Shown: piece after piece, positions 34,336 through 42,997 of the stretch
Position numbering within the stretch: the stretch's first letter is position 1
How the letters are laid out: each line of letters opens with the position of its first letter
Assembly (NCBI RefSeq): GCF_900451175.1
Contig: NZ_UGJJ01000001.1
Span: 62,001-126,000, forward strand
Reading direction: 5' to 3'
Length of the DNA stretch: 64,000 bases
DNA from: Kingella potus
GTDB taxonomy: Bacteria > Pseudomonadota > Gammaproteobacteria > Burkholderiales > Neisseriaceae
Made by a program: the position numbers and the translations under genes
The notes under the pieces: model-generated
The model's database searches: none
What the model was told of the DNA's origin: nothing
What the model saw: the letters and a program-made list of their open reading frames with translations, nothing else

Positions 34336-34736
34336 GCCCACCCGCTTTGCAAAACGGCAGGCCGTCTGAAAACCGTGATTTCGAGTTTTCAGACGGCCTT
34401 TTTGCTACGGCGGAGAACGCGTATGTCGTTTGTACGATTGTTACGCGAATACTTTGTATTGGGTTGGCTATAAACATAGAGGCCGTCTGAAAAAATCCTT
34501 TTCAGACGGCCTCTGCCGTTAAAGTAGGACGTATCGCACAGCGGCGCACGCGTTTTTTGTTCCATCAGCGTTTTTTCCATGCAATCATGCCACACGCAGC
34601 AGATACGCGGGAAAACCAAAAGGCCGTCTGAAAAGCCGCAATCACATTTTTCAGACGGCCTTTATCTCCAATTAATACAAACAGTTTGATTTGCCCTAAC
34701 TTTTACCAATCCCACCGCTTTTCAGTCGTTAATCCC
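34336..34736. other. DUS-rich intergenic region between clpA and the truncated hydrolase
   Basis: A 401-base gap with three DUS hairpins (34359-34399, 34480-34512, 34621-34661) and one ACGCACGCG-type end hairpin (about 34523-34555). No gene seen. Confidence 0.7.
34359..34399 (+). terminator. DUS inverted pair with T-run, clpA terminator
   Basis: Facing DUS copies 23 bases after the clpA stop, followed by TTTTT. Confidence 0.7.
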
Positions 34737-35174
34737 TTATTTCCACCAATCCCTACTTTCACTATTCTCATCAAAAACCTGCCCGAATATCGGCGTGAGC
34801 GGGTTGAGATTGCGTTGTCTGGCAAGCGGAACGGTGTGCAAAACGGGGGCGTTCCATTGGTGGGTGGACAGCGGATACATGCCCCAATGTATCGGCATGA
34901 AGCGTTTGGCGCGGATGATTTCGGCGGCTTTGAGCGTCTCGATGGGCTGCATGTGGCTGAACCAGTTGTCGCTGTATTGCCCGTTTTCGATAAAGGCGAT
35001 GTCAAATTCGCCGAACCGCTGTTTGATGGCGGCAAAGTGGCCGTCAAACGCACCGTCGCCGCTGTTGTAGAACCGTTTTCCTTGAAATTCAAATACATAG
35101 CCGTTCCACAGGCTTTTGCTGCCGTCAAACAAACCGCGACCGCTTTCGTGGCGGCTGGGCACGGCGGTGAGTGT
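34737..35174 (-). pseudogene. Remnant of a metallo-beta-lactamase-fold hydrolase (C-terminal half only)
   Basis: The frame reads VPSRHESGRGLFDGSKSLWN, FYNSGDGAFDGHFAAIKQRF, FDIAFIENGQY and MPIHWGMYPLSTH, the C-terminal half of the RomA/NAPE-PLD-like MBL family. This includes the metal-site Asp (SGDGAF) and the last His (IHWG). The N-terminal half with the HxHxDH zinc motif is missing. Similarity begins immediately at a DUS pair (35176-35216); upstream lies the end of the type I hsdR gene. The open frame starts in the DUS and lacks a credible start. It is most simply a truncated gene left when the hsd island or a DUS-bearing segment was inserted. Confidence 0.75.
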
Positions 35175-35175
35175 G

Positions 35176-35216
35176 AGGCCGTCTGAAAAACAGCGAACCA
35201 TTTTTTCAGACGGCCT
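35176..35216. repeat. DUS inverted pair at the truncation point of the hydrolase remnant
   Basis: Facing DUS copies lie exactly where similarity to the MBL family stops; hsdR ends about 110 bases further on. Confidence 0.65.
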
Positions 35217-35325
35217 TTATCCAATCCGTCCAATTTGCCAAACCATCCCAACAAGCGGTCGTTTTGCCATATGGTGGCACAAAAAACAGCCGTCCTTGAT
35301 ATTTTTGCTATACCTTATGCAATCG

Positions 35326-38300
35326 TTAGTCCGCAACAAATGCCCGCAAAAACTCATCAATCCGTTTGTTCAAGAAAATCCCACGTTCTTCTTTGAAATA
35401 AACCTTTGCTTTTTCTTTATCAACCGTATCTTTTAACGCATTAAACCTACCCAAATCAATATTTTCACGGCTGTATTTGCGTGCCAGCATTTCGTGCAGC
35501 AAAGCACCGTCCAGCCCCAAGCCGTCGATCACTTTTTGTATTTCACGCTCGGCATCTTGTTGTTTGTAGTCGGTGATGTAGTCGCTTAAGGTCAGGTTTG
35601 GGTCGGGCGTAATGTCGCCTGACTGCACGTCGTGCAAAAAACGCTCGGCAATTTCTTGGTCTGCTTTGGAGAGCGTGGCAAACGAATGGTGCAGCTCTTC
35701 CAGTGCCGCCGTTATTTCGCTATCGCCGATGGCTTTGAGCCATTTGTCAAAACGGGCATTCATATAGTCTTGGTCGATTTTGTCCGTTTCGATTTCGTTG
35801 ATGTGCGAACGCAAGTCAAAAGGCACATCGCCACCGCTGCCACTGCCGCCCGTGCCGCTTTCGGCGAACAAATCCTTATAGCGTGCCAGCAGTTTGTCGT
35901 AGGTTTCTTGGTCGAAATCCAGCGTGGCGGTGATTACGCTGTCATCGTCCTGCACCACCTCATAGCATAATTTTTCCCAAACAAAGCCGAGCAGCCGCGC
36001 TGATTGCAAATAATCGTTTAGCTGGTTAAACAGCTTGACAAACTTGGCGCAGGCGGTCGGGTCATCGGGGTTTTGGGCGAAATCCGCCTGCCCTGCATTC
36101 TTGAAAATATCGGCAATCTCGGCAAAACAGACATTCATCTTATCGACAACTTTGTCCAAATTATCGACAAACAGCCCCATCTGGCGGTCGCCCGAATAGA
36201 GTTTCACCGCCCGCTCGATATTGCGCTGCATGGTGTGCGGTTTGCGGTAATAGCGGATTAGGCCGAATGGCTTATCGGTGTTGTCGCACAGGCGGTTGGT
36301 GCGGGAAAATGCCTGTATCAGATTGGCGTAATCGAGCAGTTTGTCCAGATAGAGCGTGTTAATCCATTTGCTGTCAAAGCCCGTCAGCATTTGATCGACC
36401 ACAATCAGCAAATTAAGCTGCTCATCGGCTTTGACGTTTTTGTAGGCTTTGATGTGCGAAAGCCTGTCGGACAAGTCGGCTTTGAATTTGCCGTAAGCGG
36501 CATAGCCGAACTGCGTGCCGAATTGGGTGTTGTAATCCGCCAAGATTTCGGCAATCCACTCTTCTTTGTCGCCCGCCTGCCCGTCGTTGAGAATACTCGG
36601 GTCAAACAGTGCGGTGATTTTCAGCCCTGAATTTTTCGCTTTGATTAAACGGTAATAATTGACTGCCTCGGGTATCGAGCTGGTGGCGAAAATCGCATGA
36701 TATTTGCCGCCTTGGCTGAGCCGCTGCCAGTTGCCCAAAATATCGTCAATGACGGCACTAACGTGTTCTTCCGTTTGATACTGCACTTTCGGCACAAACT
36801 CTTCAATCTCCACCATATCCACGTCGTTCATAAAATAGTTATACACCGCCTTTTTCTTGTCATCGGCAAACACTTCACGTTCGTCTTGGGCTTTGGCCTC
36901 TTGCAAGGCAACCGCCTTACGCAAATCGCTGTCGGCAAAAGTGCGGATATGAAAAGGGTGAAAACCCAGCACATTGCCGTCCCTGATGCCGTCGGCAATC
37001 GAATAGCGGTGCAGTTCATCGCCGAAAATGGTGGCGGTGGTGGCATCTTTTTTGGCGTTTTCGTCTTCGATTGGTGTGCCCGTAAAGCCGAAAAATACCG
37101 CATTGGGAAAGGTGTGTTTAATACCGATTAACATATCGCCAAACGTGGTGCGGTGTGCTTCGTCCACCACAAACACCAGCCGCTTGCCGCTGATTTGGGC
37201 AATATCCGCCTCATTTACGCCGTCTTCGGCTTTGATATTGCTCATTTTTTGCATAGAAGTAACGATTAGGCGGTCGTGGTCGGACGTGCTTTTGAGCTTG
37301 GCGAGCAAAATATCGGTGTTTTCTGTCGCCTGTACGTCTTTTTTGCTGTCGGCAAAGTTTTGATACTCTTCAAGCGACTGCTTGCCCAGCTCGATGCGGT
37401 CGAGCAGAAACACCACCTTATCGGCATATTTGCGGCGGCTGATAATCTGTGCCGCCTTAAAGCTCGACATCGTCTTGCCTGAGCCTGTGGTGTGCCAGAT
37501 ATAGCCGCCACGCTGTTTGCCCGCCGCCCAATCGGTTTTTGCCACCGTGTCGGCGATTTTGTTCACCGCATGATACTGATAGCTGCGTAACACTTTGAGC
37601 TGCCCGTCTTTGGCATCGGCAATGGTGTAATCGCCGATAAAACGGTGTGCCGTCGGGATAGACAGAAAATGCGTCGCCACCTGATCCCATTGCTCAATAT
37701 ACTGATTGTTCCCATACGCCCAACGGAAATAAAACGCCGGATTGAGCGTGCCATCGGTGTTGGCAAAATAACGGCACTCTTCGGGCGACATCGCCACAAA
37801 AATCTGCACCAAGCTGAAAATCCCCGAAAACGCCCCCGCCTTGTGATAACGCTCAATCTGGTTGGTGGCTTGGCTAATCGGCACGCCCGAGCGTTTGAGC
37901 TCGATATGAAACATCGGCATGCCGTTGATGAGCAACATCAAATCGCCGCGCTGTTTGGGGTACAAATCCGAACGCGGCGAAAACTTGGGCTGCTGGGCAA
38001 TCTGATAGCGGCTCTTGCCTGCCGAAATCTCCGCACGGTCAAAAATATCCAGCGATATTTCCTTGCCGAAATGACGGCTCTTAGGGTTTTCCCGCTTAAT
38101 CGCCACCGTTTTGCCGTTGATAAATTCATTGAGCTTGTACGGCGTTTTAAGCTCTTGCACCTGCTCCAAAATCTGATCCATCTCCGAACGCAACAGCGGC
38201 ACGTCCAGCCTGTCGATGTGCTTGTTGGTCTTGTCCAAATGCGTCTGCCAGTTGGCAATCAAATCGTCTTCGGTCGGATATTTGAGCACCTGTGCTTCCC

Positions 38301-38361
38301 AGCCTTTGGTGGCAAGCAGGGCAATCAGCGCGTTTTCAAAATCAGATTCTTTGTTGAACAT
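35326..38361 (-). CDS. hsdR: Type I restriction enzyme, endonuclease/translocase subunit HsdR
   Basis: A 1011-residue motor and nuclease subunit. The N-terminal nuclease has the PD-(D/E)XK pattern GDLMLLINGMPMFHIELKRS (Asp, then Glu-Leu-Lys). The SF2 translocase follows with Walker A WHTTGSGKTMSSFKAAQ, DEAH box VFVVDEAHRTTFGDM, FGFTGTPIED (motif III) and QAFSRTNRLCDN (motif VI). The C-terminal helical domain binds HsdM/HsdS. The length and the end DEFLRAFVAD appear complete. AAAGAGAAAA lies upstream of ATG 38361. Third gene of hsdM-hsdS-hsdR; a 44-base gap holding both a Kingella-type and a local DUS separates it from hsdS. Confidence 0.95.
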   Translation of the reverse strand: MFNKESDFENALIALLATKGWEAQVLKYPTEDDLIANWQTHLDKTNKHIDRLDVPLLRSEMDQILEQVQELKTPYKLNEFINGKTVAIKRENPKSRHFGKEISLDIFDRAEISAGKSRYQIAQQPKFSPRSDLYPKQRGDLMLLINGMPMFHIELKRSGVPISQATNQIERYHKAGAFSGIFSLVQIFVAMSPEECRYFANTDGTLNPAFYFRWAYGNNQYIEQWDQVATHFLSIPTAHRFIGDYTIADAKDGQLKVLRSYQYHAVNKIADTVAKTDWAAGKQRGGYIWHTTGSGKTMSSFKAAQIISRRKYADKVVFLLDRIELGKQSLEEYQNFADSKKDVQATENTDILLAKLKSTSDHDRLIVTSMQKMSNIKAEDGVNEADIAQISGKRLVFVVDEAHRTTFGDMLIGIKHTFPNAVFFGFTGTPIEDENAKKDATTATIFGDELHRYSIADGIRDGNVLGFHPFHIRTFADSDLRKAVALQEAKAQDEREVFADDKKKAVYNYFMNDVDMVEIEEFVPKVQYQTEEHVSAVIDDILGNWQRLSQGGKYHAIFATSSIPEAVNYYRLIKAKNSGLKITALFDPSILNDGQAGDKEEWIAEILADYNTQFGTQFGYAAYGKFKADLSDRLSHIKAYKNVKADEQLNLLIVVDQMLTGFDSKWINTLYLDKLLDYANLIQAFSRTNRLCDNTDKPFGLIRYYRKPHTMQRNIERAVKLYSGDRQMGLFVDNLDKVVDKMNVCFAEIADIFKNAGQADFAQNPDDPTACAKFVKLFNQLNDYLQSARLLGFVWEKLCYEVVQDDDSVITATLDFDQETYDKLLARYKDLFAESGTGGSGSGGDVPFDLRSHINEIETDKIDQDYMNARFDKWLKAIGDSEITAALEELHHSFATLSKADQEIAERFLHDVQSGDITPDPNLTLSDYITDYKQQDAEREIQKVIDGLGLDGALLHEMLARKYSRENIDLGRFNALKDTVDKEKAKVYFKEERGIFLNKRIDEFLRAFVAD

Positions 38362-38379
38362 GGTGTTTTCTCTTTATTT

Positions 38380-38391
38380 TTCAGGCTGCTT
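38380..38391 (-). repeat. Kingella-type DUS variant (AAGCAGCCTGAA) next to a local DUS
   Basis: TTCAGGCTGCTT is followed three bases later by TTCAGACGGCCT (38395-38406), so two dialects lie side by side between hsdR and hsdS. Confidence 0.65.
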
Positions 38392-38405
38392 TTTTCAGAC
38401 GGCCT

Positions 38406-39647
38406 TTACACCAGCATGGCGGCGAGCAGGGCTTTTTTCAGGCGGCCGAGTTTTTCGCATTCCAAGGCTTGCAGGGCGATGGTGTCGTCCAATTGGCGGA
38501 AGAAATTGCCGATGGCGGTTTGTTCGGGTTCGGCTGGAATTAAAACATCAATGTCAGAAAACTGCGTTTTATTGACAATATCCATCGTTCCTGAGCCTGC
38601 AATTTTTTTCATTTGTACAGACCAAAACTCAGAAAGTGTAAGCAAAAAATAAGGGTTAAAATCTTTTTTGGGAATTAACGCATTAATTTGTTGATTGCAA
38701 CTTCCCCACGTTTCAATAAGCGTATTTTTCCCAATACTTGCTATACAGGTAACCAAAATTGAATTTGGTGGCAATAGCCTAGCTGTTTTTTTGCCTTTTT
38801 CAGATAGTTGTTTTGCTGTCTTTGTTGTAATAGGTTCTTTTATGTCCGTTGGAGTAACCCATAACAAACCGTCATTTTCATAATTATCATTTTCTGACGT
38901 TGGCGGCGTATTGCCTGTAATGACTTCTCCTAATTCACCAATCTTCTTCCTTTCCCATTCCCCTGTAAAGCCTTGAAAGCGGAGTTTGGGGGCGGTGTCG
39001 CCGTGGGCGGGGAACATTTTGGCGAGCATGGCTTTTTTGAGCTGTCGGTTTTTTTCTAAGCGGGTACGGCTTTCGGCTATGCGGTGGTCAAGTTGGCGGA
39101 AGAAATTGCCAATGGCGGTTTGTTCGGGGAGTGTGGGTAGTTTTGTCTCAAATGCCAATAAATTTTTAGTGCTAATTCCAAATACTTTTGTTCCAACTCC
39201 AACTACTTTCCCATATTTTTTAAAATTATCAGTGTATAAAAGATAATATAAAAATAGATGGCAAGAATTAGTCGGTCTAAGAGCAATAGTATGCAATCCC
39301 GCAACCAGCTTTTCTTCTGGAATGCAATTAACGACTGTAGGAGTTGCAATGCCACTATAATCTTCCGAAGCATCTGCGACCACCAAATCGCCATATTTCA
39401 AAAGGTCAAACTCTCCTTTTTTTATATAAGATAACGTTCCTAAATTATCTAGAACGCTTGCTACGCCCTTGTGAATATCACCATAGTGAATATATTTAAA
39501 TCCCGTTATTTCTTTTGTTTCAACATTCCTAGATAAAGGATAGCTTTTTAAGGGTTCTAATACTTCGCTTAATTTTTGGCTATCCCATTCCCCCGCAAAG
39601 CCGTGAAAGCGTAATCGTGGGGCGTGTTTGCTGTCTTGTCCGCTCAT
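38406..39647 (-). CDS. hsdS: Type I restriction enzyme specificity subunit HsdS
   Basis: A 413-residue DNA-recognition subunit with two target-recognition domains. TRD1 covers about residues 15-165, followed by conserved spacer PEQTAIGNFFRQLDHRIAES and helices; TRD2 covers about 215-370, then the second spacer PEQTAIGNFFRQLDDTIALQ. The block before TRD2 (LRFQGFTGEWERKKIGELGE) repeats the N-terminus (LRFHGFAGEWDSQKLSEVLE). Both TRDs are strikingly AT-rich compared with the spacers, as usual for exchanged recognition modules. Start 39647 lies three bases after hsdM stop with AAAGGGG as ribosome site. Recognition sequence unknown. Confidence 0.93.
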   Translation of the reverse strand: MSGQDSKHAPRLRFHGFAGEWDSQKLSEVLEPLKSYPLSRNVETKEITGFKYIHYGDIHKGVASVLDNLGTLSYIKKGEFDLLKYGDLVVADASEDYSGIATPTVVNCIPEEKLVAGLHTIALRPTNSCHLFLYYLLYTDNFKKYGKVVGVGTKVFGISTKNLLAFETKLPTLPEQTAIGNFFRQLDHRIAESRTRLEKNRQLKKAMLAKMFPAHGDTAPKLRFQGFTGEWERKKIGELGEVITGNTPPTSENDNYENDGLLWVTPTDIKEPITTKTAKQLSEKGKKTARLLPPNSILVTCIASIGKNTLIETWGSCNQQINALIPKKDFNPYFLLTLSEFWSVQMKKIAGSGTMDIVNKTQFSDIDVLIPAEPEQTAIGNFFRQLDDTIALQALECEKLGRLKKALLAAMLV

Positions 39648-39650
39648 CGT

Positions 39651-42284
39651 TTACCCCTTTGCGTCGTTAGTTAATAAGGCCTGCCATGCGGCTATGCCCT
39701 GCATATCAAATTCGTCGCCCGTGAGTTCGTTCATCATCTGGGCAAGGGCGGCGGCACTTTGGCGGCTTTGCTGGCTGATGTGTTGGTAGCTGTCGGCGTA
39801 TTTGTCGCACAGGGCGGTGAGTTTTTGGCTGAATTCGGTCAGCATGGCACTTGGCAAGGCAAGCAGGGCGTAGGCTAAGGGGGCGAACCATTTTTGCCGC
39901 AGCAGATCGAGTGCGTCTTCATCGCTTAGGTTTTCGATGGTCGTTTTGGTGTCGCTGTGCAGTTTGGCACTGTCGGCTTTGATGTCGGCTTTTAGGGTTT
40001 TTTCTTCGGCAAGCAGGGCGTGGGCAAGCTGTAATTTCGCGCCAAGGCTGTCTTCGTCAAAGCGGTGGGCGGCGATGGCTTTGGCGAGATCGGCTTTTTT
40101 GGCGATGGTTACGCCGTCCGCTTCTAGTTCTTGCTGTAAGGCTTTGGGGATTTCGGCATTGATAAAGCCGTCGCCGTCTTCATTAACGGCAGGGCTGGCT
40201 TTGTCTTCTTCGCTTAGGCTCTCTATCAGCGACTGCATTTCGGCACTGATTTCGGCAAGGCGGGTTTCTTTGGCAGTAAGCTGGGCAAGCTGTTCGGGCA
40301 GTTTGTGTTTTTGCACCAGTTCAAAGGGCAGGATATGCCCGACCCAGCCGTCTTGGACTTCGGCTTCTTTTTTGGTTTTGCTGTCTTTTTTGATGATCAT
40401 ATTCGGATCGACTTGTTTGATCGCCTGCCTGCCTTCGGTTTGGATCATTTCCAAATCGGCGGCAATGCCTGTGTTGCCGATGGTGTCGGTGTGCCATAGG
40501 TCATCGAGTTTTTGATAAGCGGTGTAAAAATCGATGAGCGGCGTGGCGTGCAGTTTTTCTCTGATGTGTTCGGCAAGTGCCTGCTGGGTTTGGGCGATGG
40601 GCAGCGTATCCATCGGTGTGATGAGCATATTGTCCAAACACTTGGGCAAATCGGCGAAGTTTTGGGTAAAGGCCGTCTGAAAGGCGGAAATGCTCGGGTG
40701 GTTTTGTATAGCGGCTTTGAGCTTGTCGGTTTTGGGCTGTACATAAGGCGTGCCGTTGTCGGCAAAAAGTGCGGCCTGCAAGCCGTCAAAGGCTGTCCAA
40801 TAGGCGGCAAATTGGGCAAGCTCGGCTTTGGGTATGCCGCCGTGCATGGTGGCGAAAATGTCCCACTGCTCGGGCGCTTCGGCACTATCGACATAGCGGG
40901 GTATGTTTAAGTTGTAGCCGTTGTCCATGATTTCGGCTTTGGGCACGCAGCGGGAGAATTTGGGCATTTCTTTACGCTCGGCTACGCAATCGACGATGCG
41001 TTTGATGTCGCTCGCCCGCAGATGGTTGTTTTTGCCGACTTTGGCGAAATGCTTGGACGCGTCAATCATCAGCACGTCATCACGCTGCCGCTCTTGACGC
41101 AAAACCATGATGATGGTGGGAATGCCCGTGCCGAAAAAGATATTGGCAGGCAGGCCGATGATGGCATCGATGTGGTTGTATTCAATCAGGTTTTTGCGGA
41201 TTTTTTCTTCTTCGCCACCACGGAACAGCACGCCGTGCGGCAGGACGATAGTCATAATGCCGCTGGGCTTTAGGTGGTACAAATCATGCAGCAAAAAGGC
41301 GAAATCGGCTTTGGTCTGCGGGGCAATGCCGAACTTTTTGTAACGCGGGTCGCTTTCTTTGTCTTTGGGATTCCACGGCTGCGAATAAGGCGGATTGGAG
41401 ACGACTGCGTCCAGATACAGCGGCTCGCCTTCGAGCGGCCAGTCGTCTTCGAGGGTGTCGGCGTTGCGGGTAAAAATATTGCTCGGCAAAATCCCACGCA
41501 TGACGAGGTTCATGCGGGTAAGGTTGTAGGTGTTTTCTTTGAGCTCTTGGGCGTAGTATCTAATGCTGTTGGTTTTTTTTAAGTGCTTGGCAACGCTGTG
41601 GCCGATGTTGATCAAGAGCGAACCCGAGCCGCTGGTGGGGTCGTAAATGCTGATTTCGTCATAGTCTTTGAGATGGTCGGCAACGATTTCCGACATGAGC
41701 AGCGAGACTTCGTGCGGCGTGTAAAACTCGCCCGCTTTTTTGCCGGCATTGGCGGCAAACATACCGATAAGGTATTCATATATAAAGCCCAATACGTCAT
41801 AGCCCTGTTTGCCGTCCATGGGAATGTCTTTGATCAGTTCAAACAGGTCTTTGACGGCGGTGGTTTGGCTGGCGGCGGTATCGCCCAGTTTGCTCAAGCC
41901 CGATTCGAGTGTTTTAAAAATGCCGTCAAACACGGCAGCGTAGTTTGGTGCGATATTGCGGCCAAAGGCACTCATGGCCGTGCGGACATGGGCAATGTTG
42001 AAATCCGAGCCTTGCGACAGCCAAGTGGAAAACAGGTGTTCGTAACCGATGAAATAGCCGATATTTTCTTTAATAAAGCCGACCAATTCGCCCTCTTCGG
42101 TAAGCTTGGTGGCAAATTCCGCGCGTTCCAGCTCCTCTTTGATGACGAATTTTTCCAGCTTGTCGGATAAGAATTTATAAAAAATAAAGCCCAAAATATA
42201 GTCTTTATATTCGTTGGCTTCGATTTTGGAACGCATTTTGTTTGCCGATTGCCAGATTTTGGCGGCGAGCTGTTGTTTGTTCAT
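39651..42284 (-). CDS. hsdM: Type I restriction enzyme DNA methyltransferase subunit HsdM (long form)
   Basis: An 877-residue methyltransferase subunit from ATG 42284 (MNKQQLAAKIWQSANKMRSK). Residues 1-160 are the HsdM N-terminal helical domain (NEYKDYILGFIFYKFLSDKL). The catalytic domain has GEFYTPHEVSLLMSEI, IYDPTSGSGSLLINIG (motif I) and VSNPPYSQPW (motif IV, N6-adenine). It is much longer than the common form of about 500-550 residues: about 300 extra C-terminal residues include a charged, probably coiled-coil stretch (QLTAKETRLAEISAEMQSLI and onward). It forms M2S with HsdS to methylate, and R2M2S to cut. Confidence 0.93.
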   Translation of the reverse strand: MNKQQLAAKIWQSANKMRSKIEANEYKDYILGFIFYKFLSDKLEKFVIKEELERAEFATKLTEEGELVGFIKENIGYFIGYEHLFSTWLSQGSDFNIAHVRTAMSAFGRNIAPNYAAVFDGIFKTLESGLSKLGDTAASQTTAVKDLFELIKDIPMDGKQGYDVLGFIYEYLIGMFAANAGKKAGEFYTPHEVSLLMSEIVADHLKDYDEISIYDPTSGSGSLLINIGHSVAKHLKKTNSIRYYAQELKENTYNLTRMNLVMRGILPSNIFTRNADTLEDDWPLEGEPLYLDAVVSNPPYSQPWNPKDKESDPRYKKFGIAPQTKADFAFLLHDLYHLKPSGIMTIVLPHGVLFRGGEEEKIRKNLIEYNHIDAIIGLPANIFFGTGIPTIIMVLRQERQRDDVLMIDASKHFAKVGKNNHLRASDIKRIVDCVAERKEMPKFSRCVPKAEIMDNGYNLNIPRYVDSAEAPEQWDIFATMHGGIPKAELAQFAAYWTAFDGLQAALFADNGTPYVQPKTDKLKAAIQNHPSISAFQTAFTQNFADLPKCLDNMLITPMDTLPIAQTQQALAEHIREKLHATPLIDFYTAYQKLDDLWHTDTIGNTGIAADLEMIQTEGRQAIKQVDPNMIIKKDSKTKKEAEVQDGWVGHILPFELVQKHKLPEQLAQLTAKETRLAEISAEMQSLIESLSEEDKASPAVNEDGDGFINAEIPKALQQELEADGVTIAKKADLAKAIAAHRFDEDSLGAKLQLAHALLAEEKTLKADIKADSAKLHSDTKTTIENLSDEDALDLLRQKWFAPLAYALLALPSAMLTEFSQKLTALCDKYADSYQHISQQSRQSAAALAQMMNELTGDEFDMQGIAAWQALLTNDAKG

Positions 42285-42333
42285 GGATTGCCTTGTGCTG
42301 GATTTGAAATGTTGCAGATATAATATGATGTTT

Positions 42334-42339
42334 ATTATA
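42334..42339 (-). promoter_or_regulatory. Candidate -10 box for the hsdMSR operon
   Basis: TATAAT on the minus strand about 50 bases upstream of hsdM in an AT-rich stretch; no convincing -35 box. Confidence 0.35.
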
Positions 42340-42731
42340 GCAATTTTTTGGCTGTAATGTATGTGTAATATCGGCACAGCTTGATGGATTGTCTGCAAAA
42401 TCGGGGATGGCTTGGCGGTTAAGGCTGCAAACAGGCGGATTTTGACGTAGTTTGGTGTTTTTGGAAATGCGGACGGTGTCGGATATGAGTATCCGAGCTA
42501 CGTTTTTTCAGACGGCCATAACCACACTTAAATAAGCCATTAAAATCAATTAAAATAATAAGCCATTCACATTCAACAAGATAAAACATCTTTCAGGCAG
42601 GGTAGGCTAAAACCCACCAAGATTGGACGCCTTGCAAAATAATGAAAAATCAACATGATAGTTTTGCCTTTGTGATTTCATCTCGCCCGAAGGCAAGGCG
42701 AACCCGAAGCGGCAGACGAAAAACATTTGCC

Positions 42732-42839
42732 GAGCTTGTCATCGGCGTAGGCACGCTGCTAAGCGGACAAGACATTCTGACCGCCTACCAAAGCGGCTGG
42801 GCGGAATTTATCGCCCTTGGCAAAGCGGTCATGCCAACC
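42732..42839 (+). pseudogene. Possible remnant of an NADH:flavin oxidoreductase (old yellow enzyme family)
   Basis: A stretch reading ELVIGVGTLLSGQDILTAYQ followed by SGWAEFIALGKAVM resembles the phosphate-binding end of OYE-type TIM barrels (IGVG...DI..A...G.EFIALGKAVM). No recognisable sequence precedes it, and the frame then runs out of family similarity. I treat it as a short gene fragment, with modest confidence; the surrounding open frame has no proper start. Confidence 0.35.
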
Positions 42840-42959
42840 GTGCGGATTGTAGTGGAGCAAAACAGCGGGGCAGCTTGGATTGTCAAACCCGGCCAATCTT
42901 GCCATGATTCAGAACCCGTCGGGCTGTCAACCCAAGCTAAGCCGACGGGTAACACAAAA

Positions 42960-42971
42960 AGCAGCCTGAAA
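42960..42971 (+). repeat. Kingella-type DUS variant (AAGCAGCCTGAA)
   Basis: Lies 27 bases upstream of the MOSC gene start, at the right border of the type I island. Confidence 0.6.
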
Positions 42972-42997
42972 GACGCAAACACAACAAAGGAAATCCC

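Larger units (their letters stand above)
42285..42997. other. Region between hsdM and the MOSC gene
   Basis: Contains the hsd promoter region, one local DUS (near 42508), a GGTGGGTTTTAGCCTACC-type palindromic repeat (about 42602-42620), a probable gene remnant at 42732-42839, and a Kingella-type DUS (42960-42971) just before the next gene. Confidence 0.6.

Noticed and set aside
41573..41580. Run of 8 T (A on the coding strand) in hsdM as a phase switch
   Set aside because: Short A/T run in frame in an intact gene; no downstream frame pattern suggests switching.
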